A DNA stretch of 64,000 bases from Hydrogenovibrio sp. JE_KL2 (GTDB taxonomy: Bacteria > Pseudomonadota > Gammaproteobacteria > Thiomicrospirales > Thiomicrospiraceae): NCBI RefSeq assembly GCF_009296185.1, contig NZ_WBJR01000001.1, forward strand, positions 372,001 to 436,000. Direction: 5' to 3'. How positions within the stretch are numbered: the first letter of the stretch is position 1; each line of letters starts with the position of its first letter. The notes beneath the pieces are model-generated. The model made no database searches and had not been told where the DNA came from. It saw nothing but the letters and a program-made list of their open reading frames with translations. The translations under genes and the position numbers were made by a program. Shown here piece after piece: positions 53,818 through 63,643 of the stretch.

Positions 53818-53886
53818 AAAGTTTCCTTTAGCAAGGTTAAGCATGCGGCGTCGTTATTAAACGCCATGTGGGCAAAGAGATGCAAC

Positions 53887-54471
53887 TTATCGTTTGGCAA
53901 TCAGTTGGACGACAGCGCCCAATCCGCTATGAAAAGTGCCTTCGGAGACATCTCTTTCAGTTTCGTGCATCATTAAGCAATCCAGTCCTTGGATTTCGTT
54001 TTCTAAATTCTCTAGGCTGACGGTCATCTCAACCACTTGTGGTCCGCCGGTTTTGTATTCGAGTTGCTTCGGGCAATAGGCTTCCAGCAAAAAGATGCCG
54101 TTAGGTTTTAGTGCATTTGCGATTTGCGCATGAACACCTTGCCGCATGGCAGGAGGCAAATGGCAGAAAATGGAAACGATACCGTCCCATTTGGATTGAC
54201 CTAGGTCGAAATGAGCAAGGTCGGCAACGACAGTCTCGATTGCTACGCCGCGTTGTTGAGCCAGTTTTTGCGCTTTTTCCAATCCGACGGCAGAGTTGTC
54301 TACCGCAGTGACATCATAGCCTTGTTCTGCAAGAAAAACGGCATTGCGACCTTCACCTTCAGCCAAACAAAGTACTTTGCCTTTTGGCAGTTGTTGGTAA
54401 TGTTCGGCAAGAAAAGTGTTAGGTGATGTTCCGTAAACATATTCATCAACGGCGTAGCGATCATCCCACAT
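53887..54471 (-). CDS. TehB/UbiE-like SAM-dependent methyltransferase
   Basis: A small methyltransferase of 194 residues. VLCLAEGEGRNAVFLAEQGYDVTAVDNSAVGLEKAQ is motif I with the next strand; IVSIFCHLPPAMRQ follows. The text WDDRYAVDEYVYGTSPNTFL is seen in a common gammaproteobacterial group related to TehB, thiopurine methyltransferases and others. The substrate is not known. Confidence 0.82.
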   Translation of the reverse strand: MWDDRYAVDEYVYGTSPNTFLAEHYQQLPKGKVLCLAEGEGRNAVFLAEQGYDVTAVDNSAVGLEKAQKLAQQRGVAIETVVADLAHFDLGQSKWDGIVSIFCHLPPAMRQGVHAQIANALKPNGIFLLEAYCPKQLEYKTGGPQVVEMTVSLENLENEIQGLDCLMMHETERDVSEGTFHSGLGAVVQLIAKR

Positions 54472-54483
54472 GTAATGTCCTTG

Positions 54484-55116
54484 TTATTCAGTTTTGTCTT
54501 TGTATTCGCACAGGTCATAAATGCAGCAGGCACCGCATCTTGGTTTGCGCGCAGTGCAGGTATAGCGTCCGTGTAATATCAGAAGGTGGTGCGCGGGGAT
54601 TATGTACTCCTTCGGCACGAACTTCATTAGGTTTTTTTCGACCTCCAGCACATTTTTTCCAGGTGCTATCTTGGTGCGATTTGAAACACGGAAGATATGG
54701 GTATCCACCGCCATGGTGGGTTGCCCGAACGCGGTATTTAAAACGACGTTGGCTGTTTTCCGTCCAACACCTGGGAGCGCTTCAAGTGCCTCTCGCGTCT
54801 GTGGAATTTCGGAGCCGTGAAGGTCTATCAGCATCTTGCAGGTTTTGATGATATTTGCCGCTTTGCTGTTAAACAGGCCAATGGTTTTGATGTATTCTTT
54901 CAAGCCTTCTTCGCCAAGCGCATAGATTGCTTCTGGCGTATTGGCAACAGGGAAGAGTTTGGCTGTGGCGATATTCACGCCCTTGTCGGTCGCTTGCGCC
55001 GACAAAATAACGGCAATCAGCAACTCGAAAGGGTTCGAGTAGTTCAGCTCGGTTTCCGGGTTCGGAATGGCCTCGGCTAGACGTTGAAAAATTTCAAGGC
55101 GTTTTTGTTTATTCAT
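54484..55116 (-). CDS. nth: Endonuclease III
   Basis: A DNA glycosylase/AP lyase for oxidised pyrimidines, 210 residues. The helix-hairpin-helix LEALPGVGRKTANVVLN holds the catalytic Lys, and AVDTHIFRVSNR the catalytic Asp. The C-terminal Fe-S loop is CTARKPRCGACCIYDLC with C-x6-C-x2-C-x5-C spacing. It closes the rnfABCDGE-nth operon, 4 bp from rnfE, as in E. coli rsx-nth. Confidence 0.97.
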   Translation of the reverse strand: MNKQKRLEIFQRLAEAIPNPETELNYSNPFELLIAVILSAQATDKGVNIATAKLFPVANTPEAIYALGEEGLKEYIKTIGLFNSKAANIIKTCKMLIDLHGSEIPQTREALEALPGVGRKTANVVLNTAFGQPTMAVDTHIFRVSNRTKIAPGKNVLEVEKNLMKFVPKEYIIPAHHLLILHGRYTCTARKPRCGACCIYDLCEYKDKTE

Positions 55117-55119
55117 AGA

Positions 55120-55830
55120 TTAGGACTGATTGACTGCTACCTGTATTCCTAAGGCATTGGTTTTTTTCGCATGACGTCTTTGTTCGATGGCATTTTTCAG
55201 TGCCACCAACAAACCCAGGCCGATGAATGCACCCGGAGGCAAAATTGCCAACAGCATCGGGTGGAAGTCGGATGGCATATAAAGGGTTAAACCTTTGGCG
55301 GCATCACCGAACATCAAGTTCATTTGATCGAAAAGGGTGCCATTACCGATAATCTCGCGCATTGCGCCCAGTACGACCAAAACAGCGGTGAATCCTAGCC
55401 CCATGAAAAGACCATCGATAAAAGCTTTGTCGACAGGGTTTTTGGAAGCATAGGCTTCTGCTCGACCGAGAATGGTACAGTTGGTAACAATCAACGGAAT
55501 GAAAATCCCCAGAATACCATGGAGTGTGTGAAGGTAAGCATTCATCATCATGTCGATAATGGTCACTGCCGAAGCGATGATGGCAATGAAAATAGGAATG
55601 CGAATTTCCGGTGAAACGTGGTTTCTAATTAGGGATACCAAAACGTTGGAAATGACCATAACGACCATGGTGGCAAGCCCAAGTCCAAGACCATTGACGG
55701 TGTTATTGGTAACGGCAAGTAAAGGACATAGCCCCAACATGGCAACCAGCGCCTGGTTGTTGTCCCAAAGACCGTTACGGGCGATTTTGGAGTAATCACT
55801 CCAAGAGGTTTTTTGCGTAGTGTCAGTCAT
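55120..55830 (-). CDS. rnfE: Rnf complex subunit E
   Basis: A polytopic membrane subunit of 236 residues, paralogous to Rnf[33 protein letters not shown] and [22 protein letters not shown] are family signatures, with a cysteine in each half that together bind a membrane Fe-S cluster with RnfA. It overlaps rnfG by 8 bp. The Rnf complex couples ferredoxin-NAD redox to ion transport. Confidence 0.95.
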   Translation of the reverse strand: MTDTTQKTSWSDYSKIARNGLWDNNQALVAMLGLCPLLAVTNNTVNGLGLGLATMVVMVISNVLVSLIRNHVSPEIRIPIFIAIIASAVTIIDMMMNAYLHTLHGILGIFIPLIVTNCTILGRAEAYASKNPVDKAFIDGLFMGLGFTAVLVVLGAMREIIGNGTLFDQMNLMFGDAAKGLTLYMPSDFHPMLLAILPPGAFIGLGLLVALKNAIEQRRHAKKTNALGIQVAVNQS

Positions 55831-56476
55831 AGAGTTTTGCTCCTTGCTGATTGACGAATGTCAGTGCTTTTCTCACGGCTTTGACGACCGCTCTTGGTGT
55901 AATCGTCGCGCCGGTAAACTGGTCGAAAATACCACCATCTTTTTTCACGCGCCACTTGGCCGCGTTGTCATCACGAAGGTTCATGCCATTGAAAGAAAGT
56001 ATCCAGTTGGACTTTCTAAGTTCTATTTTGTCGCCTAGTCCTGGGGTTTCTTTGTGTTTCAAAACACGCACTCCCGAAATGCGGCCATCCGGAAATACGC
56101 CAATCAATATGGTGATTTTACCGCTATAACCGTCAGGCGCTATCGCTTCAAAAATGACGCCGGCAGGTTTGCCGTTTTTGCGCGCGCGATAGAAGGTGAC
56201 CGGGGTTTCTGAACCTAGCAAGGCTTCATTGGTGAAGTTCTTGGTATCTTTCAGTGGGTCATTATCGTAGCTGGAAGCCGGTAGCACTTCGTTAAATGCC
56301 GCCTGTTTGTTTTCTTTTTCCGCGTTGTCGATCAACTCTTGTGTGATGAACTTAACCGCCAATAGTAAACCGACACCGAGCAGCACATAGAGGCTCAACA
56401 CGCGTGCAGACTTAAACATCTGCTGGAAGATAGACGCTTTTTGAGTATTTTGGGGGGTTTCCGTTGTCTCTGTCAT
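55823..56476 (-). CDS. rnfG: Rnf complex subunit G (FMN-bearing)
   Basis: A membrane-anchored flavoprotein of about 217 residues. One transmembrane segment ([18 protein letters not shown]) precedes a periplasmic FMN-binding domain; [11 protein letters not shown] holds the Thr that binds FMN covalently. The ATG at 56476 is preferred: the longer frame starting at 56530 would overlap rnfD by 44 bp. Part of the Rnf electron chain. Confidence 0.93.
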   Translation of the reverse strand: MTETTETPQNTQKASIFQQMFKSARVLSLYVLLGVGLLLAVKFITQELIDNAEKENKQAAFNEVLPASSYDNDPLKDTKNFTNEALLGSETPVTFYRARKNGKPAGVIFEAIAPDGYSGKITILIGVFPDGRISGVRVLKHKETPGLGDKIELRKSNWILSFNGMNLRDDNAAKWRVKKDGGIFDQFTGATITPRAVVKAVRKALTFVNQQGAKLYD

Positions 56477-56486
56477 AGCAAAAGCT

Positions 56487-57527
56487 CTATTTTTTGTGCC
56501 CAAATACACGCGGTGTGGTGTATTGGTCAATCAAAGGTACGAACATATTCAAAATCAATACGGCAAAAGCGATTCCATCCGGAAAAGCGCCCCAGTTACG
56601 AATGATATACACCATAATACCAATGCCAATTGCATAGACCAAACGCCCTTTTGGCGTGGTGCTTGAAGTGACTGGGTCGGTGATGATAAAGAAGGCAGCC
56701 AGCATAACGCCACCGGAAAGTAAGTGGTAGCTTACAGGTGCATAAGTGCTAGGGTCGATTTGATGAAAAATGAACGCCATGGTCGCCAATGCGCTCAGAA
56801 AGCCAACCGGATATTGCCAGCGAATCGTGCGTTTATACAGCAACCATAAACCGCCCAATAGGAAAGCCAAGTTGACTTCTCCCCAACCAATCGGGAAGGC
56901 ATCTTTTCCGAAAGTGGCACTGTTGAGTGTTGCTCCGACGGGGACGCCTGTTGAAAGCGCTGTTTTTACTTCTCCTAGTGGGGTCGCTCCTGTGATTTGG
57001 TCGATAGCAACATTCGCGTGGCCGAAGAAAATCACCGATGCGGATTCCATGAAACTAAGGTAGTGTCCTGATACTTCAGCCGGCAGTGTCCACTGTGTAA
57101 CTTGCGCCGGAAATGAGATCAATAGGAAGGCATAGCCGAGCATTGCCGGGTTGAATGGGTTATAGCCCAATCCGCCATAGAGATGCTTTCCGAAAATCAG
57201 CGCAAAGGTTACGCCCGATACAATGATCCACCAAGGCGCTTCTGGCGGAATACAAAATACGATACCGGTGATGGTAATCAAGCCACTTAGATCTGCCAGA
57301 TAAGGAATAACAGGGCGTCGACGAAGCTTAAGCATTGCGGTTTCGACAACCAAAAGCGTTAAAACTGCCAGCGCCCATTGGATAGTGATACCAAAGCCAA
57401 AGAAGTAAATATGTGCCATTAACGCAGGGATGGCAGCATATTGCACCTGAATCATGGTTTTACGCACCGAAACGACATCATGCGTAAAAGGAGAGGTTGC
57501 GGTATTAAGTAATGAGTTATCGCTCAT
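56487..57527 (-). CDS. rnfD: Rnf complex subunit D (FMN-bearing)
   Basis: An integral membrane protein of 346 residues, with FMN attached to Thr in ITGATPLGEV. Family text SPFTHDVVSVRKTMIQVQYAAIPALMAHIYFFG and KHLYGGLGYNPFNPAMLGYAFLLISFP is clear. Its ATG overlaps the rnfC stop by 4 bp, so the genes are translationally coupled. Confidence 0.95.
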   Translation of the reverse strand: MSDNSLLNTATSPFTHDVVSVRKTMIQVQYAAIPALMAHIYFFGFGITIQWALAVLTLLVVETAMLKLRRRPVIPYLADLSGLITITGIVFCIPPEAPWWIIVSGVTFALIFGKHLYGGLGYNPFNPAMLGYAFLLISFPAQVTQWTLPAEVSGHYLSFMESASVIFFGHANVAIDQITGATPLGEVKTALSTGVPVGATLNSATFGKDAFPIGWGEVNLAFLLGGLWLLYKRTIRWQYPVGFLSALATMAFIFHQIDPSTYAPVSYHLLSGGVMLAAFFIITDPVTSSTTPKGRLVYAIGIGIMVYIIRNWGAFPDGIAFAVLILNMFVPLIDQYTTPRVFGHKK

Positions 57528-59662
57528 GAATCACTTCCTGATGTTTCAGTATTGTCAGGCAGGGGTTTCTTGCGTGCTGCGGCACGTTTTTTCGCAGCTT
57601 CCATTGCAGCTTGACGCTTATCGACCACTGGTGCTTCTTCCACCTTAGCAGTGTTTTCTTCCTGCGCTGAGATTTCTGTTTGGTCTGCTTGCATTTGACG
57701 TTTTGCAGCCATTTCCTGAGCACGTTTCTGTGCCGCTAAACGTGCGCGGGTCTTGGCATCCAATTCGGGTGAATCCACTTCGGCAGTATGTGATGAGGTG
57801 TCCTTTGCTGTCTCGGATTCTGATTCCGTATTTTCGGATTTTTTCGCCGCCGCCTGAGCACGTTTTTTAGCGGCCGCCATGGCTTTTCCACGTGCCGACA
57901 TAGCAGGGTTGGTTGCCGCTTGTGGTTCAGATTTTTCAGTGGCAGCTTCGGCACGTTTCCTCGCGGCAGCAATCGCTTTTTCGCGCGCGGATAGCGGTGC
58001 ACCTGGCTGTTTTTCGTCCTCAGAAGTTGCTGTACTTTCAGTAGTTGTAGCATCACTTGATTGCGCTGCTTTTTTGCGAGCTGCTGCGGCTCTAGCGGCG
58101 GCTGCGGCAGACGAAGGGGCTTTTTGCTCAGGTGCCGGAGTGGAGGCTTCTTGTTCGGCTTCATTTGCGGCTTTGCGTTTAACCGCTTCTTTTTTGGCTT
58201 TCAGCTTCGCTTCACGTTCCTGTTTGATGCGTTCTTCGCGAGCCAATTTTGCCTCATGGCGTTCTTTCGCGCGTTGAGTGGCTAAGGTTTCTTGTTTGTT
58301 CTTTTTCACTTCGCCTTTGGCAAAGCGGTAGTACTGAACCAATGGGATATGGCTTGGGCACACAAAACTACAGCATCCGCATTCGATACAGTCGAATAGA
58401 TTGAGCTTTTCAGCTTTGTCGAACTCATGGCTGCGAGCATGCCAGTATAGTTGTTGCGGTAATAGGTTAACGGGGCAGGCATCCATACACTCACCACAAC
58501 GAATACAAGGCATGACCATTTCGGCAGGTTTTGGCGGATTCGCCAAGATACAGTTAGTGGTTTTAATGACGGGTACATGATTGTTTGGCATTTCAAAGCC
58601 CATCATCGGACCACCCTGTACAAGCGGATAATTGAGTTTGGTTTTTGGCTCTGCAAGCTCAACCAAATCCTCAAAGGAAGTTCCTATCAATGCTTCAATA
58701 TTGAATGGATGGTTTAGTCCCAAACCGGAAACTGTCACATAACGAGATGTCAAAGGTTTGCCGTGACGTACGGCATGAAAAATAGCAGCAAAGGTGGCAA
58801 CGTTCATCATCAACAGACCAATGTCGACCGCATGAGCGTGTGCAGGCACTTCAATACCTGTCAGTTGCTGAGTCAGTTGTTTTTGTCCCCCCATCGGGTA
58901 AACCGTCGGAACAGGTTGAATTTCTACCAGGTTGGGGTGGTCAAGCTCTGCCACGGCTGCCTGCATAGATTCAATGGCTTCAGGTTTATTGTCTTCGATA
59001 CCACAGATTATGCGTTCACACCCTAAAGCCTCGGCAACAATTATCGCACCGTGAATAATGTCTTTGGGATGCGTTTGCATCAAAATATCATCACAAGTGA
59101 TAAAAGGCTCACACTCAGCGCCGTTGACCAGTAGGGTGTGGATTTTGCCTTTTTCATCCGGTATTTTGGCAAAAGTAGGGAAGCCTGCGCCACCCATGCC
59201 GACGATACCTGCACGATAAACCAGTTCTTTTAATGCCTTGGGATCCGAAGGTGTTTTGCCATCAGTTTTCAAAATATTGTCAATGGCTTCGTCTTTGAAA
59301 TCCGGTTTCAGCACAATGCAAAGCCCAGTCAACCCCGATGGATGCGGCAGGGTACGATTCTCAATGGCGACAATTTCACCGGATGTTGGGGCATGTACCG
59401 GGGCGCTAAGCCCCTTTTTGCTTTCGGCAAGGCACTGATTTTTGAGGACTTTGTCACCCACTTGAACTTTTGGTTCAGTCTCGACGCCGACGTGTTGATG
59501 AAGTGGCAGAATCAACTCGTTCGGGATAAAGCTTTTATGAATAGGGTGCTGTTTCGACAAGCTTTTGTTGTAACGAGGAAAAACGCCGCCGCTGAAGCGA
59601 TACAGTCGACGCTTCGCCATAGGATAGATTTTGGCAAGAAACTTAAAGAAACCGGTTTTCAT
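57524..59662 (-). CDS. rnfC: Rnf complex subunit C with long Ala/Lys-rich tail
   Basis: The NADH-side subunit of 712 residues. [14 protein letters not shown] binds NADH/FMN, and two ferredoxin-like clusters are bound by [12 protein letters not shown] and [12 protein letters not shown]. After about residue 450 the tail of some 250 residues is rich in Ala, Lys, Glu and Arg with repeats such as [13 protein letters not shown] and [15 protein letters not shown]. Such tails are known in enterobacterial RnfC. One dispersed motif copy lies at 58919-58937. Confidence 0.95.
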   Translation of the reverse strand: MKTGFFKFLAKIYPMAKRRLYRFSGGVFPRYNKSLSKQHPIHKSFIPNELILPLHQHVGVETEPKVQVGDKVLKNQCLAESKKGLSAPVHAPTSGEIVAIENRTLPHPSGLTGLCIVLKPDFKDEAIDNILKTDGKTPSDPKALKELVYRAGIVGMGGAGFPTFAKIPDEKGKIHTLLVNGAECEPFITCDDILMQTHPKDIIHGAIIVAEALGCERIICGIEDNKPEAIESMQAAVAELDHPNLVEIQPVPTVYPMGGQKQLTQQLTGIEVPAHAHAVDIGLLMMNVATFAAIFHAVRHGKPLTSRYVTVSGLGLNHPFNIEALIGTSFEDLVELAEPKTKLNYPLVQGGPMMGFEMPNNHVPVIKTTNCILANPPKPAEMVMPCIRCGECMDACPVNLLPQQLYWHARSHEFDKAEKLNLFDCIECGCCSFVCPSHIPLVQYYRFAKGEVKKNKQETLATQRAKERHEAKLAREERIKQEREAKLKAKKEAVKRKAANEAEQEASTPAPEQKAPSSAAAAARAAAARKKAAQSSDATTTESTATSEDEKQPGAPLSAREKAIAAARKRAEAATEKSEPQAATNPAMSARGKAMAAAKKRAQAAAKKSENTESESETAKDTSSHTAEVDSPELDAKTRARLAAQKRAQEMAAKRQMQADQTEISAQEENTAKVEEAPVVDKRQAAMEAAKKRAAARKKPLPDNTETSGSDS
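58919..58937 (+). repeat. Putative DNA uptake sequence copy inside rnfC
   Basis: AATTTCTACCAGGTTGGGG, two mismatches in the A-run only. Encodes PNLVEI in rnfC. Confidence 0.6.
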
Positions 59663-60228
59663 GAAAACTTCTCAATTAACGGACGGGTGTTGGCAGTGGG
59701 ATCAGGTTCTGCCCAACTCCAGTTTTGCAACGTCGGTTCTACCGGAATCATGGTGATGCAGTCCACAGGGCAAACCGGGACACATTTTTCACAACCGGTA
59801 CACTCGGATTCGATAACGGTATGCATGAGCTTGGTTGCGCCGACAATCGCATCCACAGGGCATGCTTTGATGCAGTGGACGCAGCCAATACAGGTGTCTT
59901 CGTCAATAACGGCGACAATTTTGCCCTCTGCAACTTCCGGGACTTCTTCCATTTCTTTGGGTTCACGGTTGGTGATTTCCGAGATTTGAATCATGACTTC
60001 ATGCCCACCCGGAACGCAAAGATTGACTTCGGAGTCGCCATTTGCCAATGCTTCCGCATAAGGGCGACAGCCTGGAAAACCGCATTGTCCGCATTGCGTT
60101 TGCGGCAGGATGTTGTCAATTTGATCGGCCATCGGATTGCCTTCCACTTTGAAGCGGACAGCGGCATACCCCAGCAATAAGCCGAAAACCAATGCAAGCC
60201 CTAAGAAAATTAGTATGGCGGAAATCAT
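59659..60228 (-). CDS. rnfB: Rnf complex subunit B (iron-sulfur)
   Basis: A 189-residue subunit with an N-terminal membrane helix ([22 protein letters not shown]). The cysteine motif [16 protein letters not shown] binds one cluster, and [12 protein letters not shown] and [12 protein letters not shown] bind two [4Fe-4S] clusters. It takes electrons from ferredoxin. The stop overlaps the rnfC ATG by 4 bp. Confidence 0.97.
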   Translation of the reverse strand: MISAILIFLGLALVFGLLLGYAAVRFKVEGNPMADQIDNILPQTQCGQCGFPGCRPYAEALANGDSEVNLCVPGGHEVMIQISEITNREPKEMEEVPEVAEGKIVAVIDEDTCIGCVHCIKACPVDAIVGATKLMHTVIESECTGCEKCVPVCPVDCITMIPVEPTLQNWSWAEPDPTANTRPLIEKFS

Positions 60229-60243
60229 TCGATGCGTTTTCCC

Positions 60244-60822
60244 TTACTTGACAAGGCCGCCGAAGCCCATAAAGGCAATGGACATGAGTCCAGCGGTTAT
60301 CAACGCAATTGGAACGCCTTGAAAAGGCTTAGGAACATCTGCATATTCAACGCGTTCGCGAATGGATGCAAATAGCACCATGACCAGTGAGAAGCCAACA
60401 GCCGCCCCAAAACCATAGAGTGCAGATTCCAAGAAGTTGTGGCGTTCGCCCACATTCAACAAAGCAACCCCTAGTACAGCACAGTTAGTGGTAATCAGTG
60501 GAATGTAGATTCCTAAGACCTGATATAAAACCGGACTGGTTTTATGAATAGCCATCTCAGTAAACCCAACCACGGCGGCAATCGCTAGGATAAAACCGAT
60601 GGTCTGTAAAAACTCCAGATGGAAGGGAACCAGTAAATAGGTGTTGATTAGGTAGCTTAAAACGGAAGACAGCGTCATAACAAAGGTGGTCGCCAAGCCC
60701 ATGCCGACTGCGGCATCGGTCTTTTTGGAAACGCCCATGAACGGGCAAAGTCCTAGGAATTTAACCAGCACAAAGTTGTTTACCAAGATGGTACTGATTA
60801 GGATTACAAAATACTCTGTCAT
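60244..60822 (-). CDS. rnfA: Rnf complex subunit A
   Basis: A 192-residue polytopic membrane subunit, first gene of the operon. [38 protein letters not shown] and [17 protein letters not shown] carry the paired cysteines that share a cluster with RnfE. It starts 161 bp from metG, on the same strand and downstream of it. In sulfur oxidisers Rnf may run in reverse to make low-potential electrons; that is inferred. Confidence 0.96.
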   Translation of the reverse strand: MTEYFVILISTILVNNFVLVKFLGLCPFMGVSKKTDAAVGMGLATTFVMTLSSVLSYLINTYLLVPFHLEFLQTIGFILAIAAVVGFTEMAIHKTSPVLYQVLGIYIPLITTNCAVLGVALLNVGERHNFLESALYGFGAAVGFSLVMVLFASIRERVEYADVPKPFQGVPIALITAGLMSIAFMGFGGLVK

Positions 60823-60982
60823 ATCATTCCGTCGTTATTTGCTTTAAGTTCGTTAAAGCCGTATCGAAGCAAGCTTAAACAACACAGTATAGTCAAAAAA
60901 ATTGCACTGAAACAGCTGAGATTTTAAAGACCAACGCATAAATAAAGATTATTAGCGGGCTTAAGCGAAAGCCCGCAATAGC

Positions 60983-63028
60983 TTATTTTACACGCATTCC
61001 TGGTTGAGCGCCTTCATCAGGATTTAAGATGAATAAGTCTTTGCCACCAGGGCCGGCAGCGAGAACCATTCCTTCGGACATACCAAAACGCATTTTTCTC
61101 GGCGCCAGGTTGGCAACCATCACCGTCAGTTTGCCAACCAACTCTTCAGGCTGGTAGGCTGATTTAATACCGGCAAATACTTGACGTTGTTCTAGACCGA
61201 TATCCAGTGTCAGTTTCAACAGTTTATCGGCTTCTGGTACCGCTTCGGCATTGACGATTTTGGCAATACGGAAGTCCAGTTTAGCAAAGTCGTCAAATGT
61301 AATCTCCGGTGCAATCGGGTCGATATCCGAATTTACGGTTGCAGGTGCTGCTTGAGCTTGAGCTGCGGGCATGTTTTGTTTGGAATCGTCAATCATTTTT
61401 TCAACGGCATCCATTTCAACGCGGGTCATTAGGGGTTGGAACTTTTGAATGGTATGCCCTATCAATGGCGACTCAATCGCATTCCAGTCTAAAGTGTTGA
61501 GTTGCAAGAAACCGAGTGCTTTTTCAGCGGTTTCAGGTAGAACAGGTGCCAAATAAGTCAGCAGTACGCGGAAGAGGTTAATGCCGACACTCACAGATTC
61601 ATGTAGTTCAGCTTCTTTACCTTCTTGCTTTGCCAGTACCCAAGGGGCAGTTTCATCAATGTATTCGTTTGCTCTGTCAGCGAGTGCCATGATTTCGCGC
61701 ATGGCTTGACCATACTCGCGTTTTTCGTAAAGCGAAGCAATCATTTCCGATTCAGCAACGAAAGACTGATAGAGTGTTTTTGCGTTGTCTGATAAGTTGT
61801 CAGCCAATTTGCCGTCAAACTTCTTCACCACAAACCCGGCACAACGGCTCGCAATATTGACAACTTTACCGACAAGATCGGAGTTGACGCGTTGGACGAA
61901 GTCTTCCAAGTTCAAATCCAAGTCGTCTATTCGGCTGTTCAATTTGGCTGCGAAATAGTAGCGCAAGTATTCTGGGTTCAGGTGATCCAAATAGGTTTTC
62001 GCCATGATAAATGTGCCGCGGGACTTCGACATTTTTTGGCCGTCAACCGTCAGGAAGCCATGGGCGAAAATAGCATTTGGTGTTCTGAAATCCGCACCAG
62101 ATAGCATTGCAGGCCAGAATAGAGCGTGGAAGTAGATGATGTCTTTACCGATGAAGTGGTAAAGTTCGGCATCACTGTCTTTTTTCCAGAAGTCATCGAA
62201 GTTGACGCCAGTTTTATCACAAAATGCTTTGAAGCTTGCCATATAACCGACCGGTGCATCCAACCAGACATAGAAGAACTTATCTTTTTCGCCTGGAATT
62301 TCAAAACCGAAGTAAGGCGCATCACGGGAAATATCCCAACCACGAAGGCCTGATTCAAACCACTCGTCAAGTTTGTTGGCGATTTGTGTTTGAAGGTGAC
62401 CTTTGTGAGTCCATTCCTTCAACATGTCGCCAAAGTGATCTAATTCAAAGAACAAATGGTCGGTTTCTTTTTCAACTGGCGTGGCGCCCGATACCGCAGA
62501 TTTTGGATTCAAAAGTTCAGTCGGGCTGTAGGTTGCACCACAAACTTCACAGTTATCGCCGTATTGATCTTCTGCTTTACACTTAGGGCAGGTGCCTTTG
62601 ATAAAGCGATCCGGTAAGAACATTTGTTTTTCCGGGTCATAAAACTGGGTGATCGTTTTACGCGAAATATGACCTTTTGCTTTTAGCTGTTCATAGATGT
62701 AGCTGGCAAAATGACGGTTCTCAGGGGAATGCGTAGAGTGATAATGATCAAAAGCAATGTTGAAGCCGGCAAAGTCACGTTGATGCTCTTCAGAAACGCG
62801 GGCAATAAGCTCTTCTGGCGTAATGCCTTCGGCTTGTGCGCGTAACATGATCGGGGTTCCATGCGCATCGTCGGCACAGACGTAATAACACTCGTTTCCA
62901 CGCATTTTCTGAAAGCGGGACCAAATGTCGGTTTGGATGTATTCAACCAAATGTCCCAAATGAATAGGACCGTTTGCGTATGGAAGCGCGCTGGTAATCA
63001 GGATTTTTCGGCTAGCTGTTTGTGTCAT
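60983..63028 (-). CDS. metG: Methionyl-tRNA synthetase
   Basis: The enzyme charges initiator and elongator tRNA-Met. Its 681 residues include the class I core with [16 protein letters not shown] (HIGH), a zinc knuckle [25 protein letters not shown], and a C-terminal EMAP/Trbp111-like tRNA-binding domain ([16 protein letters not shown]). A partial match to the dispersed motif at 61105 is too short to count. It stands alone, with a 240-bp gap before the divergent STAS gene. Confidence 0.97.
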   Translation of the reverse strand: MTQTASRKILITSALPYANGPIHLGHLVEYIQTDIWSRFQKMRGNECYYVCADDAHGTPIMLRAQAEGITPEELIARVSEEHQRDFAGFNIAFDHYHSTHSPENRHFASYIYEQLKAKGHISRKTITQFYDPEKQMFLPDRFIKGTCPKCKAEDQYGDNCEVCGATYSPTELLNPKSAVSGATPVEKETDHLFFELDHFGDMLKEWTHKGHLQTQIANKLDEWFESGLRGWDISRDAPYFGFEIPGEKDKFFYVWLDAPVGYMASFKAFCDKTGVNFDDFWKKDSDAELYHFIGKDIIYFHALFWPAMLSGADFRTPNAIFAHGFLTVDGQKMSKSRGTFIMAKTYLDHLNPEYLRYYFAAKLNSRIDDLDLNLEDFVQRVNSDLVGKVVNIASRCAGFVVKKFDGKLADNLSDNAKTLYQSFVAESEMIASLYEKREYGQAMREIMALADRANEYIDETAPWVLAKQEGKEAELHESVSVGINLFRVLLTYLAPVLPETAEKALGFLQLNTLDWNAIESPLIGHTIQKFQPLMTRVEMDAVEKMIDDSKQNMPAAQAQAAPATVNSDIDPIAPEITFDDFAKLDFRIAKIVNAEAVPEADKLLKLTLDIGLEQRQVFAGIKSAYQPEELVGKLTVMVANLAPRKMRFGMSEGMVLAAGPGGKDLFILNPDEGAQPGMRVK

Positions 63029-63319
63029 TGTTTTCTGAATCAGTTATCTAAAAAATTGGACAAACATTATATGCTTTTTGAGGACGTTTTTTGCCAAAAG
63101 AAGCAGAAAGTAAGGGTTTTTTCGATATTAAAGTCGCGCATGGCGCAATCAAAAAAACTATTGTTTGAAGGGCGACTTTTGGTGAAGTTTTAATTGCAGT
63201 CGTCATAAGTCTGATTTAATATGACCTGAAGCGGCATTAACCCTGGGTTTATCAGGTGTTTAAATGGATTGTGTCGTTACGCACTAAAAAATGCATTGTG
63301 CTACAGGGGAGGTTTAGTC

Positions 63320-63619
63320 ATGGGTGTAAAAACTCAGGTGAATGATGGTGTGGTGAATATCTACATTAAAGGGAATTTTGATATTAGTTGCTACGATGAT
63401 TTCAACAAGACGTTGAATGAGCACTTAGATTCAGCATCCAAGTTCGTGATAGACCTGTCAGAGACCACTTATATGGACAGTTCGGCACTCGGTATGTTGC
63501 TGTTGCTTCGGGAAAAAACAGGCGGTAATCCTGCGAAAATCGAGTTTACCCATGTGACACCGGAAGTTATGAATATTCTAAAGGTGGCGAAATTTGACCA
63601 ATTGTTCACGATTGTCTAG
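63320..63619 (+). CDS. STAS-domain anti-anti-sigma factor
   Basis: A 99-residue STAS protein from the ATG at 63320, behind GGGGAGG. IKGNFDISCYDDFNKTLNEHL and FVIDLSETTYMDSSALGMLLLL hold the conserved phospho-Ser region (DSSALG), as in SpoIIAA. It likely takes part in a partner-switching circuit with a kinase/anti-sigma protein and a phosphatase. The receiver protein 25 bp downstream is probably the next member. Confidence 0.9.
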   Translation: MGVKTQVNDGVVNIYIKGNFDISCYDDFNKTLNEHLDSASKFVIDLSETTYMDSSALGMLLLLREKTGGNPAKIEFTHVTPEVMNILKVAKFDQLFTIV

Positions 63620-63643
63620 CTGGCAGTAATTGAGAGGGCTGCT

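Noticed and set aside
4175-58937. Dispersed motif as REP element, MITE or IS end
   Set aside because: Similarity stops sharply at 19 bp, copies lie within conserved codons of core genes, and most are single, not paired.
61102-61117. Further copy of the dispersed 19-bp motif in metG
   Set aside because: Only GCCAGGTTGG matches; both flanks differ, so it is not counted.
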